This document shows, piece after piece, positions 44,463 to 55,960 of a stretch of DNA of 64,000 nucleotides. Position 1 is the first letter of the stretch, and each line of letters begins with the position of its first letter. Source of the DNA: Humulus lupulus. Taxonomy: Eukaryota; Streptophyta; Magnoliopsida; Rosales; Cannabaceae. The notes beneath the pieces are model-generated. The model ran no database searches. It worked only from the letters and a program-made list of their open reading frames with translations, and had not been told where the DNA came from. The stretch covers positions 112,568,358 through 112,632,357 of the forward strand of contig NC_084794.1 of NCBI RefSeq assembly GCF_963169125.1. The letters run 5' to 3'. The translations under genes and the position numbers were made by a program.

Positions 44463-45926
44463 TTACATCTCGATCAGTGCTTGGATTTTTTTGGGATTTT
44501 CTTCGATTCCTCGTGAGTTTACTATGAATCTAGAAAATTTCCCTGATCCATCACCAAAGGAATACTTTAGAGGATTCAGTTTTATCTGATATTTGTTCAA
44601 GATGTTGAAGCATTCTTGTAGGTCCTTGATGTGTTCTTCGGCCTTTCTCGACTTAACCAGCATATCGTCAACGTAGACTTCCATGTTATTGTTGATCGGT
44701 TCTTTAAACATATTGTTGACTAGTCACTGGTAAGTCACACCAGCATTTTTCAAACTGAAGTGCATTACTGTATAACAGTAAAGTCCTGTATCTGTTTGAA
44801 AGCTAGTGTGATCTTCATCAGGTGGATGCATACTAATTTGATTATAACCAGAGTATGCGTCCACGAATGATAAAACTTCATGTCCTGATGTAGCATCGAC
44901 CAGCTGGTCGTTTCTTGGAAGTCGGAAACAATCCTTTGGGTAGGCTTTATTAAAGTCTGTGAAATATACACACATCCTCCACTTACCATTTATCTTGGGA
45001 ACTAGTACAGGATTAGAGACCCAAGATGGATAAAATGCTACCCTGATGAATCCATTTTCCTTTAGCTTCTCGAATTCTTCCTTTAGAGCCTTAGATCTAT
45101 CTTTGTCGAGCAGCCTTCTTTTTTGTTGTACAGGTGGATAGGTTTTATCTATATTCAAGACATGGATGATCACCACTGGGTCTATCCCAACCATATCTTT
45201 ATGAGACCAAACAAAGACCTCTTGGTGTTTCTTAAAAAATTCCACCAATTCGTTTTTCGTTGTTGTCTCTAAGTTTTTACCGACTTTCACAACCCTGGTC
45301 GGATCTTTCTCCTCTAACTGGAACTCCTTGAGGTCCTCCATGGGTTCAATGTTTTCTTCAAAATCCCCAAAGTGAGGATCTAAGTCCCTATCCTCACTTT
45401 GGGCAACACCATATTTGGTGACTTGTTCACCTGATTGGGCTTGCGTTTCATTTACTACCAACAACCTTTTCTCTGCTTCATTTCCCGATCCGCTTCTCCT
45501 TGCTTTTGTGATCGAGGAATTGTAGCATTCTTTGGCTTCTCACTAGTTTCCTAATACGCATCCTACTCTTGCATCAGTAGGAAACTTCATCGCCAAATGC
45601 TAGACTGAAGTTACAACTCATAAGTCGACGAGTATAGGTCTTCCGATCACAGCATTATATGCAGACGGACAATCCACTATTATGAAAGTAGCAAGTAATG
45701 TTCTGTTCAAAGGTGCAGTACCTGTTGTGACTGGGAGTCTGATCAACCTCGTTGGTACTAGCCCTTCGCCGGAGAAACCGTAGATGGTTTGGTTGCATGG
45801 CTCTAAATCTTGCACTGACAATTTCATTCTTTCTAGTGAAGACTTGTACAAAATATTGAATGAGCTTCCTGTATCTACCAACACTTGCTTTACCATCATG
45901 TTGGCGATTTGAACATCCACGACCAA
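44463..45926 (-). pseudogene. Protease and reverse transcriptase of Tat element D
   Basis: Protease (45,926-45,618): VLVDTGSSFNILYKSS, ending in AYNAVIGRPILVD. After stops, RT runs 45,464-44,724: VFVWSHKDMVGIDPVV, FVDAYSGYNQISMHPPDEDH. It continues 44,711-44,463 in another frame with YVDDMLVKSRKAEEHIKDLQ. One frame break falls between the two RT pieces and an in-frame stop follows at about 44,463. Compared with A the order is identical and the divergence much larger, so D is an older or different family. Confidence 0.9.
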
Positions 45927-46479
45927 AGCATCTGAGTGGGGAAATCGGACATGCTACGCGTCCAGTTCGGAGAAAGTTATCAATTATTCCTCTGTTCGAG
46001 TTTTTTGGGAGTTCGCTCCTCTACATTTAGCATTTCGATGTCCTAATTGTGACGTAGGGTTATGGCATATCTCTCCCTTGCCTTTCCACTGTCACCTGCT
46101 ATGTGAGGTCCTACGCAGATGGTCAATAATGTACCAGTGACTGGAGCTGGTTGTAAAGGAGGCGAGCGTTGGCATGCAGGTGCCTGCTCATTTCCTCTGT
46201 AAGTCTCCTACTAACAACCTTCTCCTGCTCGTACATATCTTCTCAGATGTCCTTGTCGGATAAGGAACTTGATTTCTTCCTTGAGCTGGTTACACTCTTT
46301 GGTGTCATGGCCAAAGTCATTGTGAAAACGACAAAACTAGGCGGTATCCCTTTTGGATATGTCTTCCCTGATCGGGGTTGGTCGCCTAAAGGTAACGGTG
46401 GTATGACTGGCCTAATACACTTTATCTTGGCTATTGACTAAGGCAGTGTAATTGGTGAACCTTGGTTCATATCTGTTTT

Positions 46480-48362
46480 GTTTGGGGCGCTTGCTATCAG
46501 ATGTCGCTGGTTCGGTGTTTGCCCTTTTCCCCCATTCTTACCGTTAACTTTGTCATTTTCGTTGGGCTTACCAGACCCATTGGCGTCTTTGGTAGAGTCT
46601 TCTTTCTTGCCCTTGTCGTCCTTGGAGACTTTCCTTCATTGGCGATGACCACCTCGAGTTTGATGTATTTGTCTGCTCGAACTAGAAATTCTTGAGTGCT
46701 CTTGACTCCATTCTTTCGTAGATTACTCCAGAGGGGAGAATGGTGTCGCACTCCAGCTGTGAGTGCCATCATCTTTCCCTCGTCTCCAACAGTTTTGGCC
46801 CGAGCAGCCGCTCACATGAATCACTGGAAATACTCCTTTAGGGTTTCTCCCTCCTTTTGTCGAATGTCGACCAACTGATTAGCCTCTATTAGGTGCATTT
46901 GACTAGCATAGAACTGCCTGTAAAACTCCTTTATGAACATCTCCCAGGAAACTATGCTGGCCGGAGGGAACTTGAAATACCATTCCTGAGCAGATTCAAA
47001 TAAAGTGGCAGGAAAAATCCTGCACCGAGCATCATCTGACACCTTTTGGATGTCTATTTGTATATCAAACTTATTCATGTGAGATACTGGATCTTCGCCT
47101 CTTGTGAAGTTGGGTAGAATTGGCATCTTGCATTTGCTTGGAACCTCTACCATAGAAATTCTATGAACAAACGGGGTGCCTTTTCTTCGATCAAATTCTA
47201 TATGGGATGCTTTATTCCCAACTAGTTGCTGCACGACCTAATTTAAGGCATCTATCTGGGCCTGTACAACATCTGGTATTGCTGGAGCGACTGGAGCTGG
47301 GGGGAAGTACTCGTCATTTCTTTCTCTTTGATTATTGAGTACATCCCTCAGGTCTTCATCTCTACACCTTTGCTTGCTTGCACCTAGTCGGTCAAAGACA
47401 TTGGGCTGTTTAGGCTGCCCCCAAAATTTTGGCTTATCAGTCGATTCTCCATCTATGGAGAATTTTGTCGTCTGCTTCTCTCATCCTACTGCTGACCCTC
47501 GTTCCTCTTGCCAGATTCTGCCTCATTATAATCATGGCCATCTCTGAATTGTGACCTATGAGTATGCAACCTGCTATATGCACTGCTCCCCTCTCTCCCT
47601 GCTGGTATGTCTCGATAAACAGGGGGAGGCCTGCGTTGGTCATTAGGTCCTCTGACATTACTGTGCGTGGGGGACCCTAGATCGCAGAACCTAAGTTCAC
47701 CTGTCTTCTGCTTCCTGAGGGACGTTGTCCCCTGGCAGGAAGGTTTTTCTCCCCAATTGTCTGGCGTCTAGGGCTTCTGGGATGCTGCTCGGACCTATTA
47801 TGCCTTTACTGCTGAATGTTATGCCGGCCAGCTCGAGAGGGTGGTTGCTGCTCATTGTTTCTGTCAGGATTTTGGACTGGTCTTTCTGTTGAGCAACGGG
47901 AGGTTGCTCTAGTCCTTGGATTCCTTGGTTATGGTGGATCGTGATGGTACTAGGGATGCTCTGACTATGGATTTGTTGAGGGTGAGTGCTGGGTGGCTGA
48001 TCCAGTTGGGGGATAGGTGCAGGTTGTCCTTGTGCTAACTGAATGGCCACTTCTAAAGTCGTTGTAGCATCTCTCTGCTAGCGATCCAAGTTAGTCTGCC
48101 TCTCATTTAGTTCTTGGCACTGTCGGTCAATCTCCCTTTGTTGCAGCACCATTGTCTCAGCCACATTCTCTTGATTAGCTCTTAGAGTAGCTAATTCCTC
48201 TTGCAATACAATCAAATTTGTTCACAAGGTTTCAACATCCATCTCATCCTCTTCCAGTTCAACCTGTGGCTCATCCTCTACTGCATCTTGTGGATGAGGT
48301 TGGTTTGGCATACTTCCAAAAGACTGTCTTGTCTGACTTGCTTTCCTGGAGGTTTTTGCCAT
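46480..48362 (-). pseudogene. gag of Tat element D
   Basis: It starts at ATG 48,362 (minus; MAKTSRKASQTRQSF). An N-terminal coiled coil with Gln/Glu (QREIDRQCQELNERQTNLDR) is followed by Gln/Pro/His-rich sequence (48,050-47,697), the capsid-like core (47,234-46,821: GTPFVHRISMVEVPSKCKMP, FESAQEWYFKFPP, FIKEFYRQFYASQ) and a C-terminal part (46,772-46,497). There are stops or frameshifts near 48,225, 48,080, 47,680, 47,240 and 46,800. The stretch 45,927-46,479 is degraded gag/protease sequence. Confidence 0.85.
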
Positions 48363-48389
48363 TTATTTTCTTGAAGGTCTTGAGTTCGA

Positions 48390-48407
48390 CTCTCAATGAA
48401 AGCACCA
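48390..48407 (-). other. Primer binding site of element D
   Basis: Minus-strand TGGTGCTTTCATTGAGAG lies 3 nt after the LTR end GTCAACA. Confidence 0.85.
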
Positions 48408-48410
48408 AAA

Positions 48411-49051
48411 TGTTGACTGATGATTTAGCCAATGACACAGAGTCATTAAAATGATAAAGATTTATAAGCTAAATGCAAGAACTAAACAACCCAAGGATTT
48501 ATAGTGGTTCGACCCCAAATGTTGGTAATAACCTACTTCCACTTAGTGTTTTTATTAATGTATTATGAAACGTGCGATTAGCAAACTAGAGTTCACTGAG
48601 TTTCACAAGCTCCAAAAAAGGCTACAAAAGTTGTGTATAAACAACACTAGTTCTCTCTGAATACAAATTATTGTGTATCTTCTTAAATGGGTCCCATGAA
48701 TCCGATTTATAGACTCAAGGATGCACATATGGCCGATGGGCCGTGTCTAATTTTGTTACAAGCATATTTGAATAATACCAGAAATCATAATCTTTACACA
48801 TAAATAGGGTCAAATATCTTTAAAATATCTGCCTTATAACTGTATTTGAACTCGGGTGTCGTTATTACGACCATATTTGGTTGCATATGCCAACACCTCT
48901 TCTACCGTACTATTTTGAATCTTTCTTGAATCCATCGAGTAGCTTATACTCAGGTCGCTGGTTGAACTGAATATAATCACTAAATAGTCACATGCAACCC
49001 ACGTGCTCACTGATTTTGCCACATCAGCAAGTAAGTATTTTAGGGTAAACA
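48411..49051 (-). mobile_element. 5' LTR of Tat element D
   Basis: 641 bp; minus start TGTTTACCCTAAAATACTTA, end CATCAGTCAACA. It is followed on the right by GATTG (49,052-49,056), the expected target duplication. The matching copy and a matching 3' LTR were not found in this window. Confidence 0.75.
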
Positions 49052-49056
49052 GATTG

Positions 49057-49263
49057 TAATTAAACTTCGTTTAAAATCTTTCTGGGATCGCTTGTATACA
49101 TTGAAATTTTTAATGAAGAAGTTTATATCATTTGACTAAATTTTTTAATACATGAACCTCTAAGTAAGTTTTAATCACACTTTTAAGTACAAATGACTCG
49201 CTTAACGAGTTAAGCACTATTTTAAACACACAGTGTAACAGTCCTAGATTAGTAGGCATTACA
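49057..49263 (+). mobile_element. 3' end of a gypsy-type LTR, cut by D
   Basis: It ends AGTAGGCATTACA at 49,263. Over about 200 bp it resembles the end of the solo LTR 56,613-59,292 (both have ATGACTCG-TTA-CGAG and GCACTATTTTAAA-like blocks). D appears to have landed in this LTR. Confidence 0.65.
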
Positions 49264-51000
49264 TTTCCATTTCCATACTCTCTCAGACACATCACCGTTA
49301 AGAGGAACTGAAGGAGAAAGGTTAATTAATTCAATTGCAGTTCTCATAGCCTCCCCCCAAATGGAATTACGTAGCTTGGCATGAGAAAGCATGCATCTAA
49401 TCCTTTCTTTAGTGGTTCTATTCATTCTTTTTGTCATGCCATTATGCTGAGGAGTTTTTGGAACTGTCTTCTCAAGCTTGATGCCATGGAGTCTACAATA
49501 CTTCTCAAATGGACCCTTGTACTCACCACCATTATCTGCTCAAACACACTTTAAATTTCTTCCAGTTTCTCTTTCAATTCATGCATGAAGTTATTTGAAG
49601 ACATGGTCTTTAAATTTCAAAGAAAAATCCCAAAATTTTCTAGAATGATCATTAATAATAGTAAAAAAATAAAGTGCACCTAAAAGAGTTTATGTTTGCA
49701 TAATTTAGAGATCAATGTGAATCAAATCAATAACATTTGATCTTCTAGATGGTGGATGTGTATGAAAAAAAGTTGTATGTATTTTTCCACCTAAGCAATG
49801 ATAATAAGTTTTAAGAGGCATACCTTGCCAATTCGGTAAGAATTTCTTTCTAGCAAGAGTTTGAAGTCCTTTCTCGCTGATATGACTGAGCTTCTGGTAC
49901 CAAAGATCAATGCTTGCATTTTTCTAAACTGCATTAATCACTCCTTTGTGTAGCTTAGCTTCAATGACATAGAGAGTATTCATTTTCTTTCCTCTTGCCA
50001 CAACAAGATAACCTTTGGTGAGCTTCCATTTACTTTCACCAAACCAGTTTGTGAACCCCTCATCATCAAGTTTTCCAGTAGATATCAAGTTAAGGGGAAT
50101 TTTTGAAACATGCTTAACATTCTTGAGAAGCAATTTTCTCACAACATTAGTTTCCAAGCAAATATCTCAAATTCCCTTAATCTTTGATGCACCACTATTT
50201 CCCATTTTGACATTGCCAAAATCACCAGTAGTGTAAGATGTAAAGAAATCACCACGAGCAGTAACATGGAATGAAGCATCAGAATCAGTCACCCATTTTC
50301 TATCCTGGGTTGCGGGGCTAACACACCCATCATCACAAACAATGACAACATCACCTTCAGTGTCAACTGTATTAGTCTCTTTCTCATTTCGTTTCCTTTC
50401 ATTCTGGTCCCTTTTCCATATTCTGCAATCCCTTATTATGTGGCTTGGCTTGTTACAATGAAAACACTTCATACCTTTTCGAGACTTGGATCTCCCTCTA
50501 GAACCATGAGGATTTCTACTTTTACTCCTTCCCTGCCTTTCTTGTTTTTCATTAACAAGTGCCCCATAAGAAGATTCACCTTGTACTTTCCTTCTAGCCT
50601 CTTCATTAAGAAAATTGTCTTTGACCATGCCCAAGGTCAAATTCCCATCAGGCGCGAAGTTGGAAATTGTTATCACACAAGTTTCCCAACTTTTAGGTAA
50701 GGAGCTAAGAAGTAATGATGCTTACATCTCATCATCCATCTTTATTTTCTTGGCAACTATCTGGTTTGTAAGACTCTAAAATTGACTTGTATGCTCAACC
50801 ATACTACCACCATCCTTGTACTTCAAATTGACAAGTCTTCTAAGTAGATAAATGTTATTGTCAACCGTTTCTTTTTGCGCAAAGATTCTCTAGCTTTTTC
50901 CAAACAACATCAACTTTGGTTTCATCAGAAAAAGTTTGGGTCTCACTAAATGGACATTGTAGAAGAGCACCTTAGAGAGGACAAACACCAAAATGGAATC
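49264..51000 (-). pseudogene. Ty1/copia remnant G: gag, protease, start of integrase
   Basis: Minus-strand order: gag core (about 50,940-50,600: SWETCVITISNFAPDGNLTL, VKDNFLNEEARRK), zinc knuckle CFHCNKPSHIIRDC (50,470), protease motif DSDASFHVT (50,290; usual form DSGAS, so Gly is replaced by Asp), GAG-pre-integrase (50,157-49,860) and integrase (to 49,264, including MTKRMNRTTKERIRCMLSHA). RT and RNase H are absent; the element is cut by the LTR ending at 49,263. Several frameshifts. It is a different family from B, E and F. Confidence 0.88.
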
Positions 51001-51284
51001 TGTAGATTTTTAAAGCCCCTTGCAAGGATTCACCACCCAAAATTTAAGCTAAAATGGATGAGAATCAAACACTTAATCTTTAAGCTAAAATGCCAAACCC
51101 TCATTTTCACTAGCTTTCTCTCATCTTTCTCCCTTTTTTTCTTCTTTGTTTTCATGGTTGGCTTCTCTTGCACAACAACAAGCCATTTTTTTAATCAAAG
51201 CAGCCACAGGGTTATGTCCTTATTTTTGGTCCAAGGCCCACAACAAATGGGGCAGACCCAATAGGTTTCATACACCAAATTTTT

Positions 51285-51770
51285 TGGGGGTATTGATAGT
51301 TCTCTTATACGCGATACTCATCGTAGTGTACGTATTGTGGATGACCAAATAATGTGGAACTTTGATGGAAAGGGAAGGTATACAGTTCATTTTGACTATA
51401 AAAGCGGTCATGGAGGCACTTAAGGAGGAGGAGGAATCATCTCCAAATGGTATTTTAGAGTGGTGGAAATTATTGTTAAATCTTAAGGTGCCACCTAAGA
51501 TTAAGATATTCATTTGGCGAGTTTTTGATGGCATTCTTCCCACGGCTCACGTGTTGGGCTCACATGGCATCATTATCTCGTTGCATTGCTTTCGATGTGG
51601 TGATGAAGTGGAGTCCATCTCTCATTTTTTTTTCTCTTGCCCATTCACGGTACATTGTTGGCATCTAACTTTGTGGTGGGTAATGCTTTCAGAATGGTCA
51701 CATATGCTTATTGATGTGGTGTTGTCCAAAATGAGTAGTAAGCTATGTTGATATTGGTTAAATATAATGG
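51285..51770 (+). pseudogene. 3' end of a LINE (non-LTR retrotransposon), zf-RVT domain
   Basis: The reading begins IDSSLIRDTHRSVRIVDDQI and WNFDGKGRYTVHFDYKSG, then shifts frame into LKVPPKIKIFIWRVFDGILP and HCFRCGDEVESISHFFFSCP. That pattern is the zinc-binding reverse-transcriptase-associated (zf-RVT) domain of plant L1-type LINEs. One frameshift near 51,420. The RT itself is missing (5' truncation, common for LINEs). No poly(A) tail seen. Confidence 0.82.
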
Positions 51771-52306
51771 CTGGGTAGTCTTACACAAGGTGGTGTAAAA
51801 TACTTAACGATTACACTTAAGTTGAAGTGAAAATAGAAGTTTATATTGTAAGAATCTATAATTGACTTTTGTTTGGGTATAAAGTGATACAATGAGGTAT
51901 CCAAACATCTCCTAAAATTTTGGAGTCATTTGGAGGTGTTTAAGGGCATTTTAGACACATTAGGAAGAGGTATGGCAACATGTCGCAAACTATATGGCGG
52001 CATGTTGCCTGTCACTAGGCGACATGTTGCATGTTTCAGAATTTTTATTATGTTTTTAGCTCCAAAATGATGTATTTTAAGACTTTAATCCTATTGGTTG
52101 AGCTAATGACGATGCCTAGACTATGAAAAGGGTCCTTAGATCATAGATTGGATTTTGTTTTTCGGTTCACACTTGTTTTTTTGCTGAACTTTTTGGATCT
52201 CTACATCGCAAGTTTCATCCCGAATCTATCTAGATAGGTGGCGTGAGTTCACTCTCCCCCAACAAGATAAATGTTGAAGATTTTAAGTCATACTTATATA
52301 TATTGT
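51771..52306. other. Unannotated stretch
   Basis: Non-coding sequence without recognisable element. It has a short repeated phrase GGCGGCATGTTGCC / GGCGACATGTTGC near 51,990-52,030. It could be unique flanking DNA or a decayed element. Confidence 0.4.
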
Positions 52307-52510
52307 CACTACAAGAAATCTTGGCTTTACCTACACATTTCTTACCTACCAATATACAATGATAGGTAAAAGTGTCATTTACCTACACATAATTTAGGTT
52401 TCGTAATATAAGTAGGTAAAACTGCTAACAATTATTTTAAGATTGTGGTCATACCAATAAATGTCCAGGTAGATATATTTACCTACTAATATTGCAGAGG
52501 GAATACATTT
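52307..52510 (+). mobile_element. CACTA-type transposon terminus with subterminal repeats
   Basis: CACTACAAGAAATC matches the canonical plant CACTA (En/Spm) terminal inverted repeat start. In the next 200 bp a TTTACCTAC-type motif recurs in both orientations (near 52,326, 52,340, 52,361, 52,379, 52,417 and 52,480), as subterminal repeats do. No matching terminus TTTCTTGTAGTG was found to the right and no CACTA transposase is visible. It may be a lone end or the left end of the element that follows. Confidence 0.6.
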
Positions 52511-53189
52511 TCAATTTGGTAGCAAATTTTCGCACAACAATTTTACTTTTTTTACATTTATATTATATTTAAAAAAAATAAAAATAGTGACATGTCTGCC
52601 TATATGGAAAATAAATACCACGTGTATATTATTTATGCCAATAATTATATGACATGCGTATATAATTATATTATATCATCAATTATAAAAAAAAAAGTTG
52701 ATTGTATTTTATTTGGGAAATTTCACTATTCATAACTAATAATACCAAAAAAATCCTAGCACTATTAATCTTTTCAATTTGATGCTAAACATTCCTCTCA
52801 TACCCAGAATACCTTATCATTATATCAAGAATCCTAAAACCTTCTCTTCCTATTTCTTCCCTCTCTCTCCCTCTCTCTCTTTCATTCTCACGAAATCCTC
52901 CCTAAAACCTATAGATTTGTATGATTTTCTTGTCGAAATCGTTGTAAGCCATCTCCATTGTCTCTGTGAAGTCCCCAATATCAAAGGCAACATCCCTTTT
53001 GAGGGTTTTTGGAGGAGAAATACCATGAGTAATAAGATTGTTCATTTTATGTGTTGGGTATTATTTGTTTACATTTTTTTTGCCTATCTTGAACAAATCT
53101 GAGCCTATATTGGTGTGTTTTTTGGGTTTTTTTTATAGAGATTCTGCGATTTGCGTTTTTCTAGGTTTCCTGCAACTTTTTTGCTTAAT

Positions 53190-53520
53190 AGGAGCTCTAT
53201 AACGGTTCGATAGGGGCTCGATGGTATGTAGAAGAAGGTTCTTTTATGAGATTGATGCTGCTCGATATAGTTCGATTATAGCTCGAGAGTTTTTGGTTTT
53301 GTTGCTCGATTATGCTCGATGATAACTCGATAAGGGTTCGATTGGACCCTAGAATATTTAGTGTAGTTGTTTTCTCGATATGTGCTCGATAGGGTTCAAT
53401 GAAGGTTTTGGTTAGGTTTAAGAAATTTTAGCTCAATTCTAATTCGATAAGAGCTCGACTATGGGCTCGATGGTAACTCGATAGCATTCGATTATAGCTT
53501 GATAAAGCTTGATAATGTTC
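53190..53520 (+). repeat. GCTCGATA-type degenerate repeats, plus orientation
   Basis: Over a dozen variants of GCTCGATA/TTCGATA are scattered at irregular spacing. They end before a splice acceptor AACACAG at about 53,588, so they lie in a presumed intron of the plus-strand transposase gene. The stretch 52,511-53,189 before them is AT-rich, with a CT-rich microsatellite at 52,840-52,890, and has no clear gene. Confidence 0.8.
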
Positions 53521-53588
53521 TTCTTTCATGAATTTCTGAAAAATTGACAGTTTTCTCGACAATTTCAATGTTTTTTTTCCAACACAGG

Positions 53589-54145
53589 TTCCATTGTCTA
53601 CGTTTTTGTATCCTACAATGGTGTTTGGGAATTACAAGGGAATAAGTGGATTTTCAAGGACCCTCAATGCATGGTGATACCGATGGAGGATATGGTAATG
53701 CACTTGCAACTTCTTGACATATTTCACAAAGAACTTAAAGTTGATAAACATATGTATGGGTTGAAATTGGAGGTTCCTTACACATGCGGCGACCAACCGT
53801 TTACACCCGTTCATGTTGAAAGTGATCTTGGTGTCCATGCATTCTTAGGAGTAACATCTAAAGAAAGGTTAGCCTTGTGTGTCACTCCTGTTAAAAAGAT
53901 TGTCATTGCAAATCCATATTACACTCTTGGACCATGAGGAAGCAGCCAGTACTTTAGGGTGTCCTATTGGTGACTTGAGGGACAACCAGTATGAGTACAA
54001 CCCCAATGTGAATGACGATCCAGTAGCTGAACATAATGAGGACTTAGAATACAATTAAGAGGCATATTATAGTGCAGAAGTGTCGATTGACATGTTTGAT
54101 GATTTGCAACTAGAACAAGCACAAGAACAGTCAGTAGTTCGATAA
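53589..54145 (+). pseudogene. Mutator-like transposase, N-terminal fragment
   Basis: After the acceptor at 53,588 the exon reads VYVFVSYNGVWELQGNKWIF, then from 53,671 MVIPMEDMVMHLQLLDIFHK, GLKLEVPYTCGDQPFTPVHV, HAFLGVTSKERLALCVTPV. This matches, from memory, the N-terminal region of plant MuDR-type (MULE) transposases. A frame change near 53,935 leads to an acidic segment (NPNVNDDPVAEHNEDLEYN), then a stop. The DDE catalytic domain and zinc knuckle are absent, so the gene is truncated. It faces the Ulp1 gene (54,430-63,005, minus), a convergent layout like mudrA and its partner gene. Confidence 0.65.
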
Positions 54146-54174
54146 TATGTATGTTAGCTTCTAAACTGACTTTA

Positions 54175-54385
54175 AATCGTAGCTCGATACTGGTTCGATT
54201 GTAGCTCGATATAACTCGATAGTAGTTCGATAATGGTTTGATATGGCTAGATATTAGTTCGATAACAGCTATATAATAGATATATAAATGATCTTGCTCG
54301 ATTGAAGCTCAATAATAGTTCAATATAGCTTGATATTAGTTAAATAATGTTCGATATAGCTCGATAACAACCTATGAAAGTTATA
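54175..54385 (+). repeat. GCTCGATA-type degenerate repeats, plus orientation, second block
   Basis: About ten variants of GCTCGATA, TTCGATA and CTCGATATA follow the transposase fragment, with the same orientation as block 53,190-53,520. Probably a later intron whose downstream exons are deleted. Confidence 0.75.
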
Positions 54386-54429
54386 AAAAATGTGAACAAA
54401 AAACTGTACATGTAAAGACCCTGTATATA

Positions 54430-55128
54430 TATGATCACCAAGGTAAAAAATTTTGATACCACAAGTCTCTGGTCAACTTGTTCCTAAACACCTCTATATT
54501 TTCATCACAGATGGTTTCCAATGGAAGGTCGGCCATGAGATGCTCAATATGCTTGATAGCATACACACCACAATCCCCACTGTAAATAAATGTAAACATT
54601 AAGTGTACAATACTATAATTTTAGTTAGAAACAAATATAGTATGAAGATTATGTTTGTTACCTTCTCTTTGACTGAGTGAGCTCGTGTTTTTGTTTGCGA
54701 CGCCATGTGAACTGATGCGGCCTCTTTCCTACTGTAGGAATCTTCAACATCAAGCTACCAGTGAACAGTTTACTCTGCATCAATAGAGAAGGAAGCAAAA
54801 AGCACCATGGATTCATAATTTCCTCCAGCTTTGCGTCACTAATCACCGAGTTGTCTGAATCATAAACAGTGAGAGTCCAACTAGAAATATAAGCCTCAAT
54901 GGCAAACCAATGTTGTTGTTCACATTTCTGGCACCAATATACATCCTCAAATCTTCCCCAAGATGCCAGAAACTGCTGCTCAATGCCGGTCAACATGGAC
55001 ATAACGTCATAATCCCACGTGAACTTTGTTTTGTTGGCAATTTTCTTCTACTGATCATATGGGGCAGGTATCGCTTGTGAGAAATAAATTTTGTGAATGC
55101 CAAAAATTGACCAGAGCCATAGTCAACA
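54430..55128 (-). pseudogene. Ulp1/C48 protease catalytic C-terminus
   Basis: Minus-strand reading from about 55,110: FGIHKIYFSQAIPAPYDQ, a stop, then KFTWDYDVMSMLTGIEQQFL, CQKCEQQHWFAIEAYISSW with the catalytic His, and LTVYDSDNSV with the Asp. After an intron (about 54,656-54,600; GTAAC-type donor, acceptor near TTTACAG) the last exon holds GDCGVYAIKHIEHLMADLPL with the catalytic Cys. All three catalytic residues of the Ulp1 SUMO-protease-like fold are present. It continues upstream, past inserted LTRs, to 56,529-56,608 and the DUF1985 part. Known: plant MULEs often carry Ulp1-like genes; their role in transposition is unproven. Confidence 0.78.
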
Positions 55129-55244
55129 CTGAAGGGAAAAATTCAGGGTTACCCTCATTAGCCTCGGGCAAACAAAGCAGCCCAACATCTTGCCCCACGC
55201 GAGACCCATGTCTCATAGGAGGCCTTAACGAAAATGGCTCAAAG

Positions 55245-55560
55245 GACCCAAGGGCCTCATTATGCGAGGCTGCCCTTCCCTCGCGTGCGCCTGCCAAGGC
55301 CACAAGGGCTTCGCTTTGCGAGGCTGCCCTTCCCCTGCGCGCGCCTGCCAAGGCCACAAGAGCCTCGCTATGCGAGGCTGCCCTTCCCCCACACGTGCCT
55401 ACCAAGGCCACAAGGGCCTCGCTATGCGAGCCTGCCTTTCCCCCGTGCGAGCCTACCAGGCCACAAGGGCCTCGCTATGCGAGCCTGCCTTTCCCCCGCG
55501 CACGCCTGCCAAGGCCACAAGAGCCTCGCTATGCGAGGCTTCCCTCGCCCACGTGCCTCA
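55245..55560. repeat. 54-bp tandem array, 6 units
   Basis: TATGCGAGG(C)CTGCC-type starts lie at 55,261, 55,315, 55,369, 55,423, 55,476 and 55,530. The unit contains GCCAAGGCCACAAGGGCCTCGC. Because 54 is divisible by 3 and the unit is GC-rich, all forward frames stay open. Confidence 0.9.
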
Positions 55561-55699
55561 CAACCCAAATGCGCGCCAATGCCTCGCACAGCGAGACACA
55601 CGTCACCACACCCGTGTGCGTCTCGCGAGGTATGACCGCATTAAGGAGCCTCACGCCACCACTGTCTCGTGTCCCTCATGTAACCCCATCACACCTTGT

Positions 55700-55960
55700 G
55701 AGACCGTTCCCCGAGCCTCGTGAATGCCCAGGTCACACATGGGTACTCACCTAGGCACCAAGGGTCTCGACTTGTGAGATCCATCCCCAAGCCTCATGAA
55801 TGCCCGGGCCACACCTGGGTACTCACTTAGGCACCAAGGGTCTCGCCTTATGAGACCCATCCTCGAGCCTCGTGAATGCCCAAGCCACGCCTGGATACTT
55901 GCTTAGGCACCAAGGGTCTCGCCTTGTGAGACCCATCCCCAAGCCTCGTACATGCCTATT
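55700..55960. repeat. 76-bp tandem array, about 3 units
   Basis: GAATGCCC recurs at 55,722, 55,798 and 55,874, with a variant at 55,950. Each unit carries AGGCACCAAGGGTCTCGCCT and ends AGACCCATCCCC. It adjoins the 54-bp array. Confidence 0.88.

Noticed and set aside
51771..52306. Possible host exon
   Set aside because: No ORF of useful length, no splice pattern and no recognisable protein.
55026..55754. Plus-strand ORFs of 133-242 residues over 55.0-55.75 kb
   Set aside because: All frames stay open because of the GC-rich 54-bp array; no known domain.
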